Shown here piece by piece: positions 55,901 to 62,731 of a stretch of DNA of 64,000 nucleotides (the stretch's first letter is position 1; the number at the start of each line of letters is the position of its first letter). The notes beneath the pieces are model-generated. The model was not told where the DNA came from, did no database searches, and saw only the letters and a program-made list of their open reading frames with translations. The stretch comes from Pectinophora gossypiella (Eukaryota; Arthropoda; Insecta; Lepidoptera; Gelechiidae): contig NC_065413.1 in assembly GCF_024362695.1 (NCBI RefSeq), positions 14,357,511 to 14,421,510 of the forward strand, written 5' to 3'. The position numbers were made by a program, and so were the translations under genes.

Positions 55901-58900
55901 CTGTCTGTCTGTGTCTGTGGTGTCTGGAAGTAATAAATGTTTCTTTCTTTCTTTCTTTCTTTCAACAAGTTTATCTATGATAATTACGTTGAATAAATGA
56001 TTCTGATTCTGTCTTTGTCCATGACAGGCGTTCGACCACGGTATTCCTCAGCAGATATCTCATGAGGTGTATGAATTGGAAATTCGACCTTACAATTACA
56101 ATCCTCCCCAGTTCGTTTTTCCTGAATCCGGGACGATTCTACGACTGGCTTTGGTAAGATTTCTATTATTGTAACTCAAAAATTGCGATAATAATTTCAA
56201 AATGGCGTTTTAAGAAAGAGTAAGCAGATGGCGATAGTGTATGGCCGCCGTTAGAATCCGGAAGTCTAAAATAGTCACATAGAATTCATCTAAAAAGCTA
56301 TAATTTGATGCCATTTGCGCATAAAATAAAATAAAATATCCACATACTTAGAAGGAATTCATCTAAAAAAAGCTATAAGTAATATGATGACATTTGTGCA
56401 TAAAATAAAATAAAGTGCGCAGTCTGGGGGTTCCAAATGGCCACATAGAAGCAATTCATGTAAAATGCTATAATTTGATGACATTTGCGCATAAAATAAA
56501 GTGCGCAGTATCAACAAGTATCAAATAACAATATCGCTTTTATCGCTTTATTTGACAGCTGTCAGACTAATAACACCTAAACGCAAGCCAGCATCATCAC
56601 ATAATTAAACCCTATAACTATGAGATTCAAAAACATCAAATCAAGTTGCTTTTAGGGATAGTAGTAGATACGTACAGTCAGAAGCAAATAGTGACAGTCA
56701 AAGTATACATAATAGTTAGCAACATCCACAATGACCAATAATTAGGGATAATCAAGGTGGCCATATAGATAGTAGGTAACACTCTAAGTGACCAAATACA
56801 TCGGCACAACTTTTTGAACACGCAGGTTGTGCCGATGTTTTTCGTTACTTAGAGTGTTACTATCTATACGGCCGCCTTGAATGTCCCTAATTATTGGACA
56901 TTCTGGATCTATATTCGCATGCCAACTCTTCTTTCTTATGGCTCTGTGGTTTTGATTCAAATCTCTGCCGAATTATTAACATTCTTGAAATACGTTACAG
57001 GAACGCGCAGTGGTAAATAATGTTTTGTCACTTGTAAACGGTGACCCGTTAGACAGGATACAAGCAATTGACGACGATGGTCTTGATGCTGGCGTGGTGA
57101 CTTTCGATATTGTTGGAGATGGTGAGTAATTTGCCAAATCTTCTTTCTTTCTTATCGTGTGGGTAGTGAGGTGGAATACCAGCCTCATCAACCCTGGTGT
57201 CAGGGTTATTATTGAGCTACCAAAGACCCCTGACATGGCTCATGTAACGATTACTCACTAACATCAGTAAGCAGAAACCGGGACCAACGTCTTAACGTGC
57301 CTGCCGAAGCACGGATCTAAGAAGTTGATTCAGTGTTTCGGAGGGCACGTTAAGCCGTTGATCCCGGCTATTGGCCGTAAAAATACCTCCACCGACCCGC
57401 AGTGGAGCAACGTGGTGGAGTATGCTCTATACCCCCTCCGGTTGATTGAGGAGAGGCCTGTGCTATAGGTTATTTAAGTTAGTTTTAGATCTGTCTTTAT
57501 TTAGTAATAAGTAATCAGAATTTCATAATTTATCTTGAACCTAGTACACGATACAATTCATACTTAGCTATTTCCTGCTTACAGCTGATGCATCAAACTA
57601 CTTCAGAGTAAATAATGATGGCGACAACTTTGGAACCTTGTTGCTGACACAGGCGCTTCCTGAGGAAGGCAAGGAATTTGAGGTTGGTAGATATGTAATA
57701 TTGTTTAACATAACGTAGCATAAAGTGTATCATATTGTATATTATGTCGTGGCCAGATCGTAAAATTGATCATTTCATGATGTGTTAGACCATTTCATGA
57801 AATGGTCATTTTTCATGTAAAGTGTATGTGTAGAACGTGGTGTTTTGTATGAAGTGTCCGGGGTGTGCTCAAGGGCCTTAATAAATAAGCCTGAAATACA
57901 GTAGCAAACATGATTTAAGTAAAATTCCGTATCTCATGTACCTAGGTTACCATCCGGGCTACAGACGGCGGAACAGAACCTCGATCATATTCAACAGACT
58001 CCACTATAACAGTGCTCTTCGTTCCGACTTTGGGTGATCCGATATTTCAAGATAACACTTACTCAGTAGCATTCTTTGGTAAGTATGTTATTTCCTGCGA
58101 GTTTAAAAAGGCCACATAGAAGCAATTCATCTAAAAAGCAACATTGCTATTGGACATATAAATGCATTTTTTAGATTAATTGCTTCAATACGGCCTTTTA
58201 GACCCCCTGGTACGTAATTATTTGAAATGGCTAAGTACCTACTATTCAGCCTGCAAAGGACTGTCTCACAAAGTGATTTTGTTTCCAAGGATAATTGAGC
58301 CTAACGCTCTAACCATTAGACCATGAGATTGTATAAGAACCAACAAAATTAGGTATTTTCTGTAATGAATACACACACTTTTGCAATATTTTTTCAGTGT
58401 TTTTTATTAAGTATTATTTTTTAAATTACTTACACGTGCTGTGTCGGTAAACCACAAGGAGCGCTATCTGTGGCTAACACCAGGTTTTGGAGCATAAAAC
58501 CAGAATAGGGTAGTTTCCAACTAGTCAAATCAGTTACTTTTTACTTAACGTCAAAACACGAAATTACTAATTTTAAGTACTTATGGAATTTGTTGAAAGC
58601 AACCTGTGAAAAACGTGACAAAATGTCGCTTTCATTATTACTTTTTTCTTTGTTAAAATCCATAAATAAGTTTAATAGATAAAAGAAATAGTTTTTCATC
58701 AGTTTTAGATCTTCCTTTAATCAGAATTTCATAATTTATCTTTGACCTAGGAAACTACCCAATTAGGCAATTACATTTCTTGTTACTATCAATTCTTTTT
58801 CCAGAAAAAGAGGTTGGCTTGACTGAGAGGTTCTCGCTCCCACTAGCAGAGGACCCTAAGAACAAACTCTGCACTGACGACTGTCACGATATTTACTACA

Positions 58901-61900
58901 GGATCTTTGGTAAGCGCAATCTTCTATCATTAACCGTTTAATTACTTTTATCCCCTTTTTATATATTTCCCTTCATTTTCCACTTTATTAAAAAATAATA
59001 TTCTATGTTATGTTAGTAAGTACCTGACAGGGGACAGCAGTAACTGTCAGTACTATAGACTACACTGTACGCTATTCCACTCCCGTCAGACAGAGTAATG
59101 TGGGGCGGAAGGCAAGAGGGAAACCACTGCCCTATTTTTCCCTAAAAAAGTAGCATGGAGAATGCTACACTGACAAGAGTGTGGCTCTTAAATTAGTGAT
59201 GATGATGAACGTAACCACCACGCTGCTCCAGTGCGGGTTGATGAAGGTGTTTGGGCTAGTAGCCCGGAACCAAAGCGGCTTAATGAACATAAAGTGGATA
59301 ATTAACATAAGTAGGTACCTACACCAAATTCTGTGGTCAAGGAAGGCTTCTGTAGCCAATTGGGGTTGCATTCTAGCTGGTCATTTTTTGACGCCAAATA
59401 TCTTAGTAGAAATAAAACATTAAAAGACCGTTCCTTTGGCATTGACTTTAGCTGTGTTGGTCCAGGAGTTTAGATCCTTGTAAAATTCTTGTCTAGACCA
59501 TACAAGACCAATATTGCAAGAACCGTTAATACCGTTCTTCTAGAAGAAGACCGACCATCGAAAGACCTTTGCAGTGACATGTAACTCATCGGTGTTGGTG
59601 ATGTAGACCAGAATTAATTCTTCTTTTAACTTATAGGTGGTGTGGATTACGAGCCATTTGACCTGGACCCGGTGACGAACGTGATCTTCCTGAAATCAGA
59701 ACTAGACCGGGAGACCACTGCCACGCATGTGGTGCAAGTGGCAGCCAGTAATTCGCCCACAGGAGGCGGAATACCACTCCCTGGGTCTCTTCTCACCGTC
59801 ACTGTCACTGTAAGTTAAATCAAGGCAAAAATGTCTTTACTCATCTCAATTGGGGCAGTCTGACGTACATCCATCGCAAAATGAACTAAGTTCCCACACT
59901 TCATCAAGTTTTCTGTTAGAAATGAAACGATAAGAAGGTTCCAGTTACGCATACTTCTTCTTCCCACGTAAGGGTCGTGAGACAGCGATAGACCTCATCA
60001 TCAACCCTGATGTTAGGGTTCTATTGAGCTGCCAAAAGCTACTAGTAAAGGACTACTAGGACAAGTCACGAAATAGTAACCGAGACCGACTGCTTAACGT
60101 GCCCTCCGGAGCACGGATTATCTGACTTTCGGACAATTTGCTGACCAGCCTGTATTGTCCTAATAGGGGTGGTATTAATAAACTAATCTCAGCTGAGACT
60201 GCCCTCAAGGCCATGCTCAAGTCCCTGTTTTTATATAAGAACTGTCACATTGACATGATTTTGAGAACAGTCTCAAAGCTAAGATTAGTTTATTAGTTTA
60301 TCAAATAAATAAATAAAAAAAAAAAAAATACCACCCTAGGGAACATGACATAAAATATGTGTCATAGTACCCTCGTACTATGCTAACTTCGGTATCCCGT
60401 TAGCCATAAGTTGTGACTAGGGATCAATGGTCGAACGGAAGTTGTGCATCGATCTGAGCAAATTTCGTCAGCGCTTTCTAGGACTGCGTTGGATAATGTA
60501 GGCGCCATCTGTTGGGTATAGGCGGAACTAGATGGTGAACTAGTTGGGTCCGCCACTTGCACTTATTTACAAGGGTACTTAATCTTAACAACTCCCGTAT
60601 AGGTACGAGAAGCGGATCCACGGCCTGTGTTCGAGCAGCGTCTGTACACGGCTGGCATTTCCACTTCCGATAACATCAACAGGGAACTACTCACCGTTCG
60701 TGTAAGTTCTCCTTCTCTCTCTCTATTTAAGAGCTGCGCTCTTGTCGGTGGAGTAATCGCAATTCCTCTCTTCTTCCCGCCAAAACCTTCACCTCCCGAT
60801 ACGAAACGACCTGCACCTTCTCTTTTATTTGTTTCATAAATGTTATCCTAGGTCTACCCCTTCCTCTCTTCCCTTCAATTTTTCCTTCTATAATGTTTGT
60901 TATAAGTAAATGAATCGTGTCGTATCAAGTTCTACTTATTTGTACCATATTCATTAGCTCCGACCACATTTCACAGGGGCATTAACTACCAAAGAATGAA
61001 TGAATTAAGAATGAATATTTATTCGCATAATCAATTACAAGGATTGTGTTCGAAATACCGAAACAGACAGAATAGTAAAAAATAAGTTTACCAAAGCAAT
61101 CATCAATTATTGAAAATAAATGAATTCAAGATATAAAAATTTGTTGATTTGGATAAAAAATAATAAGAATAAAAGGACACTAAAAAGGAAATAAAAGTCT
61201 ACAAGTAAATGTTATACTTACCTACCTATCACTTTTATTGTAAGCCCTCATCATCATCAATTTAAGAGCCACGCTCTTGTCGGTGTAGCATTTTCCATTC
61301 CAGTCTATCAAAGGCCAATTCCTTGACTTCCCTATAAGACACGACGTTAACATTTTCTTTAATCTGTTCCATGTAAGCTCTTCTTGGTCTTCCCCTTTCT
61401 CCCTTTCCTTCTAGCTTTCCTTCTATGATGTTTTTAATAAATTCGTCGTGTCAAAATTGTAAGCCCTATGCTATAGATTTTTGTCTTTAGTAGGTATTTG
61501 TGTCTCATCACCTTTTTGTCTGATCGCATTTACCACTTTAATTTAAGCTTTTTATAAATTCCCTACCAACGACTGTTCCTTCAAATTCACTTACAAACCG
61601 ATTCTTTGATCAGGCAACTCATTCCGAAAACGCACAATTGACATATACCATCGAAGACGGTTCTATGGCGGTGGACTCCACTCTGGAAGCCGTCAAGGAC
61701 TCGGCGTTCCATCTGAACGCGCAGACCGGCGTCCTCATACTGAGGATACAACCTACTGCCAGCATGCAGGGCATGTTCGAGTTCAACGTCATCGCTACTG
61801 ACCCAGGTAATGGGGCACAGCTACGCAAGGACTTTGAGGCAAGGGGGTAACAGTGTTGTCTGAAAAAAAGGCGGTGATCGGCGTCCTCACACTGAGGATA

Positions 61901-62731
61901 CAGTCACAGGATTTGTGTTCCACGTCATCAGCTGATTCAGAGAGGCGTGCGCTATAGAAGCATAACATAAACATAAACAGCATATATACGTCCCACTGCT
62001 GGGCACAGGCCTCCCCTCAATCAACCGGAGGGGTATGGAGCATACTCCACGCTACTCCAATGCGGGTTGGTGGAGGTGTTTTTACAGTTTGTAGAACGCT
62101 TGCCTCTCACTTTGAGGTCGCAGGTTCGAATCCAGCACAGGCCTAAACCAATTATTGTCGAATTTGTTTTCGAATTTATGTTTGGATCATAAATGATTAT
62201 CACGTGCTCAACAAAAACATCGTGAGGAAACCCGAGAAATGCATTTTCGAAGGTATGTGACCTAATCTGTATTGGGCTGGTTTTCCCTGGTTGGAAGGTA
62301 AGACATGCCTGTCTTACCTTTCGCTTCTTTAAAAACCGGACTTGTCAAATCTTCAGGTTAGGCAAGCGGACCCTGTGAAGTACAGGATAAGGCTAGGGAG
62401 ATGATGATGATGAGTCACTTCCAAGTTTTTAACCAAAAGGATTCGATTCGGATTCGGAAATGTAAATATTAGACCTCTGTAACATAATAGCCACATAGCT
62501 AGGTGATCAAGGAACCAAAGACAATACTTACTACCTTATTCAAGATTAATTTCCTGAAGAATGTAAAATTTCCAAACACAAAAATCAGTGAGTACTTATT
62601 TTATATTCTTACTTATTCCAGATGAGAAGACAGATACGGCAGAGGTGAAAGTCTACCTCATTTCATCCCAAAATAGGGTGTCCTTCATATTCCTGAACGA
62701 TGTGGAGACGGTTGAGAGTAACAGAGACTTT
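34905..62731 (+). CDS. Lepidopteran midgut cadherin (BtR/Bt-R1 family), N-terminal 29 exons; 3' end outside window
   Basis: Single-pass surface protein of midgut microvilli; in several moths the receptor for Cry1A proteins. Coding exons: 34905-34974, 36224-36307, 36758-36919, 37913-38021, 38408-38555, 39079-39315, 39863-40061, 41239-41528, 42893-43063, 43713-43906, 44412-44529, 45263-45370, 46316-46485, 48454-48632, 49469-49643, 50427-50628, 51951-52092, 52682-52873, 54043-54164, 54850-55080, 56028-56153, 57001-57121, 57585-57682, 57946-58078, 58805-58909, 59637-59809, 60603-60701, 61614-61806, 62622-62731. All join in phase: 4461 nt, 1487 aa. Signal peptide 1-21. Twelve cadherin repeats, their ends marked by NIDDNDP, VEHRPPRW, VNDINNKQP, INWNDEEP, EDVNNTPP, IDMNDNWP, VDINNKVP, LDENDNAP, PYNYNPPQF, VPTLGDPIF, READPRPVF and SSQNRVSF. 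The membrane-proximal part starts in the last exon; transmembrane and cytoplasmic exons are missing only because the window ends. An upstream ATG (34899) opens a 5-codon ORF. The gene looks intact; identity is firm. Confidence 0.95.
34980..35435. other. Cadherin intron 1, first part
   Basis: A reversed LINE/SINE tail (ACCACGCTCTTGTCGGTGTA) sits at 34991-35035 right after the donor. The rest is AT-rich with no recognised element. Confidence 0.45.
35436..36186. repeat. MITE family E split by a LINE 3' fragment (cadherin intron 1)
   Basis: Left MITE arm 35436-35510 (AGTGTTAGTGACATCGTAAC, TATCAAGTG) and right arm 36095-36186 (TTTTGCGATGGAAAATTCCA, CGTTACGATGTCACTAAGAC). Between them, on the minus strand, is the C-terminus of a CR1-like LINE ORF: NTRNKNKLALQVSRLHKITK and CFKTVVKQKLYKKGYYKVSD, stop at 35788, 3' end near 35520. 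The LINE entered the MITE. Confidence 0.7.
36346..36499. repeat. Foldback MITE family O (cadherin intron 2)
   Basis: Starts 39 bp beyond the exon 2 donor. Left GGTTAAAAAGGCCACATCGA, right GATCTTTTTAACTCCCC, with mirrored AATTGC blocks between. Confidence 0.75.
36511..36698. repeat. Foldback MITE with CTCCGC-rich arms (cadherin intron 2)
   Basis: The left AAGGCTGCGTTTCCATTGAC and GCGGAGCTGGGCGGAG blocks are mirrored by CTCCGCCCATCTCCGC and CCCGGCCTAAT. It ends 60 bp before exon 3. A sister copy is at 44636-44820. Confidence 0.75.
36984..37443. repeat. MITE family K, uninterrupted copy (cadherin intron 3)
   Basis: About 460 bp. The left end AGGTTAGGTTACACAGTGCG pairs with the right CGCACTGTGTAACCTAGGCT. 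It provides the unbroken reference for the split copy at 1944-3040. The rest of the intron (37444-37912) has no recognised element. Confidence 0.78.
38640..39000 (-). pseudogene. Degraded LINE reverse transcriptase fragment (cadherin intron 5)
   Basis: The minus strand at about 38817-38880 reads VEIGVPQGSILGP, the conserved RT motif before the catalytic box, then breaks up. Frameshifts and stops surround it. 38640-38760 contains a TATG-tail SINE piece. Confidence 0.6.
39405..39770 (+). repeat. SINE debris, types with CCACTG tail and type B tail (cadherin intron 6)
   Basis: 39405-39470 is a reversed SINE end. 39614-39768 is a head-less type B copy: core GCACGTTAAGCCGTTGGTCC, TGCATTAGCAGTCGTTAATA, ending TGATGATG. 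Confidence 0.65.
40297..40711. repeat. Two tandem copies of foldback MITE family E (cadherin intron 7)
   Basis: The first copy spans 40297 to about 40514 and the second about 40531-40711. Each has a left arm with GACATCGTAACGAA and a right arm ending in the reverse (CGTTACGATGTCACTAAC in the second). The remaining intron to 41238 is AT-rich; a degraded TTGACTACC-type repeat is at about 40905-40955. Confidence 0.7.
41572..41866 (-). repeat. Composite tRNA/5S SINE (type B), reversed, with target duplication
   Basis: Target duplication ACTTCATACTT at 41561-41571 and 41867-41877. The 5S-like block GGTCACCCATCCTATGACC (reverse) and TTGCTTAACTTC are intact. It lies 43 bp past the exon 8 donor and split an older MITE. 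Confidence 0.8.
42000..42412 (-). repeat. MITE piece followed by a reversed type A SINE (cadherin intron 8)
   Basis: 42000-42120 carries two inverted copies of CTATACGTAGTATTATTCCT-like sequence around 42064, the heart of a foldback element. 42130-42412 is a type A SINE in reverse, with a damaged head. Confidence 0.6.
42473..42612. repeat. Foldback MITE family G (cadherin intron 8)
   Basis: The left ACTGCCCTCAAGATCATG is mirrored by CATGATCTTGAGGGCAGT. The ends are GTTATTAAACTAATCTTAGC and GCTGAGATTAGTTTATTAAT. Further copies at 48215-48352 and 60166-60338. Confidence 0.82.
43241..43505 (-). pseudogene. LINE (RTE-like) C-terminal fragment (cadherin intron 9)
   Basis: The minus strand reads MRRGNDSLEKLIVVGNTEGK, then RSRGRSPTRWTDQVKD and DRNRWRQIIRSR up to a stop at 43266. 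The RGR-PTRWTD pattern is typical of RTE-clade ORF ends. A CT run (43241-43256) is its tail. Confidence 0.65.
43541..43680 (+). repeat. Minisatellite, 10-bp unit CTAAGTATAA, about 14 copies
   Basis: Units are perfect in lock-step from 43541 to about 43640 and slightly varied to 43680. It ends 32 bp before the acceptor of cadherin exon 10 (43712). Partial units extend upstream to about 43530. Confidence 0.95.
43990..44330. repeat. MITE Q fragment and reversed SINE C tail (cadherin intron 10)
   Basis: 43990-44075 shares AACTGTAAGTATCACTAAAT and TTCTAAAGTGGGT with family Q. 44245-44330 is a reversed type C tail (CCCACTGCTGAGTACAGGCC, AATCAACCGGAGGGGG). Confidence 0.55.
44636..44820. repeat. Foldback MITE with CTCCGC-rich arms, second copy (cadherin intron 11)
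   Basis: Left AAGGCTGCGATTCCATTGAC, right CCGCGTCAATGAAAACCCGG; same family as 36511-36698. The rest of the intron to 45262 has no recognised element apart from a TTGGGATA-type repeat trace near 44900. Confidence 0.72.
45416..45605 (+). repeat. Type A SINE head joined to a MITE R end (cadherin intron 12)
   Basis: Head GGCCTCCGTGGTCCAGTGG and GGTTCGAATCCCGGTGGGGA to about 45515, then an R-family arm (CCCTTTCCTTTTCGGCGGAT to GGAATTAGCACCAT) and a scrap of repeat F. Confidence 0.65.
45650..45941 (-). repeat. Composite tRNA/5S SINE (type B), reversed, with target duplication
   Basis: Target duplication AACTATGCAAT at 45639-45649 and 45942-45952. Full length, 292 bp. 5S-like and tRNA-like parts are both present. 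Confidence 0.82.
45955..46235 (-). pseudogene. LINE C-terminal remnant (cadherin intron 12)
   Basis: The minus strand reads GNMIGHLIRHDSFITNIIEE and KIEGKRGRD before frameshifts, the end of an RTE-like ORF. The same region recurs at 60725-60905 and, better kept at its tail, 61240-61455. Confidence 0.6.
46944..47165 (-). repeat. Type B SINE, reversed, head missing (cadherin intron 13)
   Basis: CATCAT run, CCCATTAACGTCCCCACTGC, core GGCTTAACGTGCCTTCCGAA, and stops in the 5S-like block at CACCCATCCTATGACCGG. A scrap of repeat F is at 47377-47475 and reversed near 47630. Confidence 0.65.
47825..48352. repeat. Nested MITEs: family R inside family G (cadherin intron 13)
   Basis: Inner R copy 47837-48214 (TGGTGCTAATTCCTG to GGAATTGGGGCCA). 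It interrupts the left end of a G copy whose parts are AGGGTGGTA before and TTAATAAACTAATCTCAGC after. The G copy closes at TTAATACCACCCT. Beyond it, TTAGGGTGG-side flanks are also inverted (GATTACGACTTTAGGG and CCCTAAAGTCGTAATC), so the palindrome is longer here. Confidence 0.8.
48780..49274. other. Cadherin intron 14, no recognised content
   Basis: Very AT-rich. The ORFs are low-complexity and have no family signature. Confidence 0.4.
49275..49389. repeat. Short foldback MITE, 20-bp arms (cadherin intron 14)
   Basis: CCGGGTCTGCATGTCAACCG at the left and CGGTTGTCATGCAGACCCGG at the right form an inverted repeat with one mismatch. It ends about 80 bp before exon 15. Confidence 0.78.
49868..50190 (-). 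repeat. Type A SINE, reversed, near full length (cadherin intron 15)
   Basis: Tail with TGGGTTGTGAGGTAGTTTGC, core, and an intact head (GGATTCGAACCCAGG B-box; CCACTGGACCATGGAGGCCG). A family E scrap follows at 50205-50285. Confidence 0.75.
50761..51051 (+). repeat. Composite tRNA/5S SINE (type B), full length with 13-bp target duplication
   Basis: Target duplication GATGTATTATTTA at 50748-50760 and 51052-51064. Head GGTGGCGCAGCGGTTAACGC, 5S-like GGTCATAGGATGGGTGACC, shared core, tail B. Confidence 0.85.
51083..51195. repeat. Internally deleted foldback MITE family E
   Basis: Only the ends remain: TGTTAGTGACATCGTAACGA and TTCGTTACGATGTCACTAAT, with a short central TTCCACTTGATATCAACTCA. Confidence 0.65.
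51240..51540 (-). pseudogene. LINE C-terminal fragment (cadherin intron 16)
   Basis: The minus strand reads AVYKAKVDGRAGRGRPRRTY and IDQIGDVLRKGL to a stop at 51263. The end TTTATGTATGTATG matches the SINE tail at 6565-6645. Confidence 0.65.
51550..51896. mobile_element. Non-autonomous element with terminal inverted repeats (cadherin intron 16)
   Basis: Ends GGGCCGTGCATTAATCATG and CATGATTAATGGAAGGCCC are inverted with two or three mismatches. The body contains ACACGTGATATGGGTT, G-rich runs and TTTTTCG/CAAACGCG repeated twice. 347 bp, no ORF. Confidence 0.65.
51951..51983 (+). other. Counterpart of the first Cry1A-binding segment of Bt-R1
   Basis: Encodes residues 873-883, NVINIVDINNK, at the end of cadherin repeat 7. 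In M. sexta Bt-R1 the segment at this place (about 865-875) was mapped as a Cry1A-binding site. The core pattern, I-x-I-x-D-x-N-N, is conserved; binding here is inferred, not shown. Confidence 0.6.
52193..52330 (+). repeat. Type A SINE, head and spacer only (cadherin intron 17)
   Basis: TTCGTGGTCCAGTGGTTGAG, GGTTCGAATCCCAAAACAAA, CACTTTGTGATCCCTAGTTT; stops before the core. Confidence 0.65.
52905..53362 (+). repeat. Repeat F copy and a MITE O copy (cadherin intron 18)
   Basis: 52915-53140 follows 31890-32155 block by block. 53227-53362 starts GGGGTTAAAAAGGCCACATC and has the AAGCAATATTGC centre of family O with a diverged right end. Confidence 0.6.
53363..54042. other. Cadherin intron 18, second part
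   Basis: Contains two stretches of similar layout (53715-53790 and 53865-53930), each with GGGGAG then a CATGMAACG and a T-run with CAACG or CAATG, which suggests an old duplicated repeat. No gene. Confidence 0.35.
54205..54400 (+). pseudogene. LINE reverse transcriptase thumb fragment (cadherin intron 19)
   Basis: The plus strand reads VFLGISLDAKLQWSPHINKL, then after a break TDVETARLVYFAYFHSLMS, the segment following the RT catalytic core in CR1-type LINEs. Confidence 0.7.
54399..54597. repeat. Foldback MITE family E, best preserved copy (cadherin intron 19)
   Basis: Left arm with TTCTGAGTTAATATCAAATG and GGAATTTTCCGTAGCAAAAT; right arm ATACTTTTGCGACGGAAAAT and TCCACTTGATATCAGCTCAG. The two sides pair over about 85 bp. 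Confidence 0.78.
55106..55235 (+). repeat. Type A SINE, internally deleted (cadherin intron 20)
   Basis: Head (ACGGCCTCCGTGGTCCAGTG to GATCCGGAGGTC) is joined directly to tail A (GGGTCAATAGTAACCCTGAC, ACCCACACGATCGAAGAAGA), losing the B-box and core. Confidence 0.7.
55300..56027 (+). other. Cadherin intron 20, rest: LINE C-terminus scrap and simple repeat
   Basis: 55350-55480 reads YNTRNKNKIAIHNSRLSKL, the same LINE family as 35788-36090. A TTTC run lies at 55943-55962 between two halves of a repeat also seen at 16370-16520 (GTTGCTGTTGCAGTTTCT; GACCTTCAACA; TTGAATAAATGATTCTGATT). Confidence 0.55.
56154..57000. other. Cadherin intron 21: tandem MITE O scraps and a foldback
   Basis: 56270-56575 holds three rough repeats of a family O arm (CACATAGAAGCAATTCAT, GCTATAATTTGATGACATTT). 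56731-56901 is a foldback: TGACCAATAATTAGGGATAA and AACACTCTAAGTGACC are mirrored by GGTTACTTAGAGTGTT-like sequence and CCCTAATTATTGGACA, around a short GCCGATG hairpin. Confidence 0.6.
57150..57475. repeat. Type A tail (reversed) joined to a type C SINE (plus) (cadherin intron 22)
   Basis: 57155-57320 is reversed tail A and part of the core. 57325-57465 is plus-strand core and tail C (GGAGGGCACGTTAAGCCGTT, CCTCCGGTTGATTGAGGAGA). The head-to-head join makes a partial inverted repeat through the common core. A D-family scrap follows at about 57485-57545. Confidence 0.65.
58098..58208. repeat. Foldback MITE family O, short copy (cadherin intron 24)
   Basis: GAGTTTAAAAAGGCCACATA to CGGCCTTTTAGACCCCC. 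It begins 20 bp past the exon 24 donor. Confidence 0.68.
58508..58760 (+). repeat. MITE family D (cadherin intron 24)
   Basis: GGGTAGTTTCC to GGAAACTACCC, 253 bp, ending 44 bp before exon 25. Confidence 0.75.
59023..59208 (+). repeat. SINE-like family with LINE-type tail, fourth copy (cadherin intron 25)
   Basis: Internal deletion of about 60 bp relative to 1482-1752, but the GAGGGAAACCACTGCCCTAT block and the closing GACAAGAGTGTGGCTCTTAA are kept. The rest of the intron to 59636 shows a scrap of tail C (59212-59260) and nothing more. Confidence 0.6.
59771..59806 (+). other. Counterpart of the second Cry1A-binding segment of Bt-R1
   Basis: Encodes residues 1341-1352, IPLPGSLLTVTV, in cadherin repeat 11. 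The equivalent in M. sexta Bt-R1 (about 1331-1342) was mapped as a toxin-binding site and differs at a few positions. Function in this species is inferred. Confidence 0.65.
59950..60338. repeat. Type A SINE (reversed, decayed) next to foldback MITE family G (cadherin intron 26)
   Basis: 59955-60160 is a worn type A copy lacking its head. 60166-60338 is family G (GGGTGGTATTAATAAACTAA to TACCACCCT), with a run of AAATA and A at 60305-60328 that lengthened one arm. Confidence 0.68.
60725..60905 (-). pseudogene. LINE C-terminal remnant (cadherin intron 27)
   Basis: Same stretch as 45955-46235: CTCTTCTTCCCGCCAAAACC, ACGACCTGCACCTTCTCTTT. It starts with the GAGCTGCGCTCTTGTCGGTG tail, 24 bp past the exon 27 donor. 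Confidence 0.6.
61240..61455 (-). pseudogene. LINE C-terminal remnant with tail (cadherin intron 27)
   Basis: The minus strand reads RGRPRRAYMEQIKENVNVVS-like sequence with breaks, then EWKMLHRQERGS and a stop, then ATCATC-type short repeats. The tail equals that of the SINE-like copies at 1482, 5885 and 59023. Bases 60906-61239 hold nothing recognised. Confidence 0.6.
61728..61790 (+). other. Counterpart of the third Cry1A-binding segment of lepidopteran BtR
   Basis: Residues 1425-1445 in repeat 12, starting GVLILRIQPTASMQG. In H. virescens and M. sexta this membrane-near segment is the main Cry1A-binding site. The I at residue 1430 falls where relatives have Asn or Phe-flanking residues, so exact binding cannot be predicted from here. 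Confidence 0.6.
61975..62420. repeat. Reversed SINE C tail followed by a further tRNA-like SINE (cadherin intron 28)
   Basis: 61978-62080: CCCACTGCTGGGCACAGGCC and AATCAACCGGAGGGG. From 62087 another family: GTAGAACGCTTGCCTCTCAC, B-box GCAGGTTCGAATCCAGCAC, body CATCGTGAGGAAACC, and a GATGATGATG end at about 62413. Confidence 0.65.
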
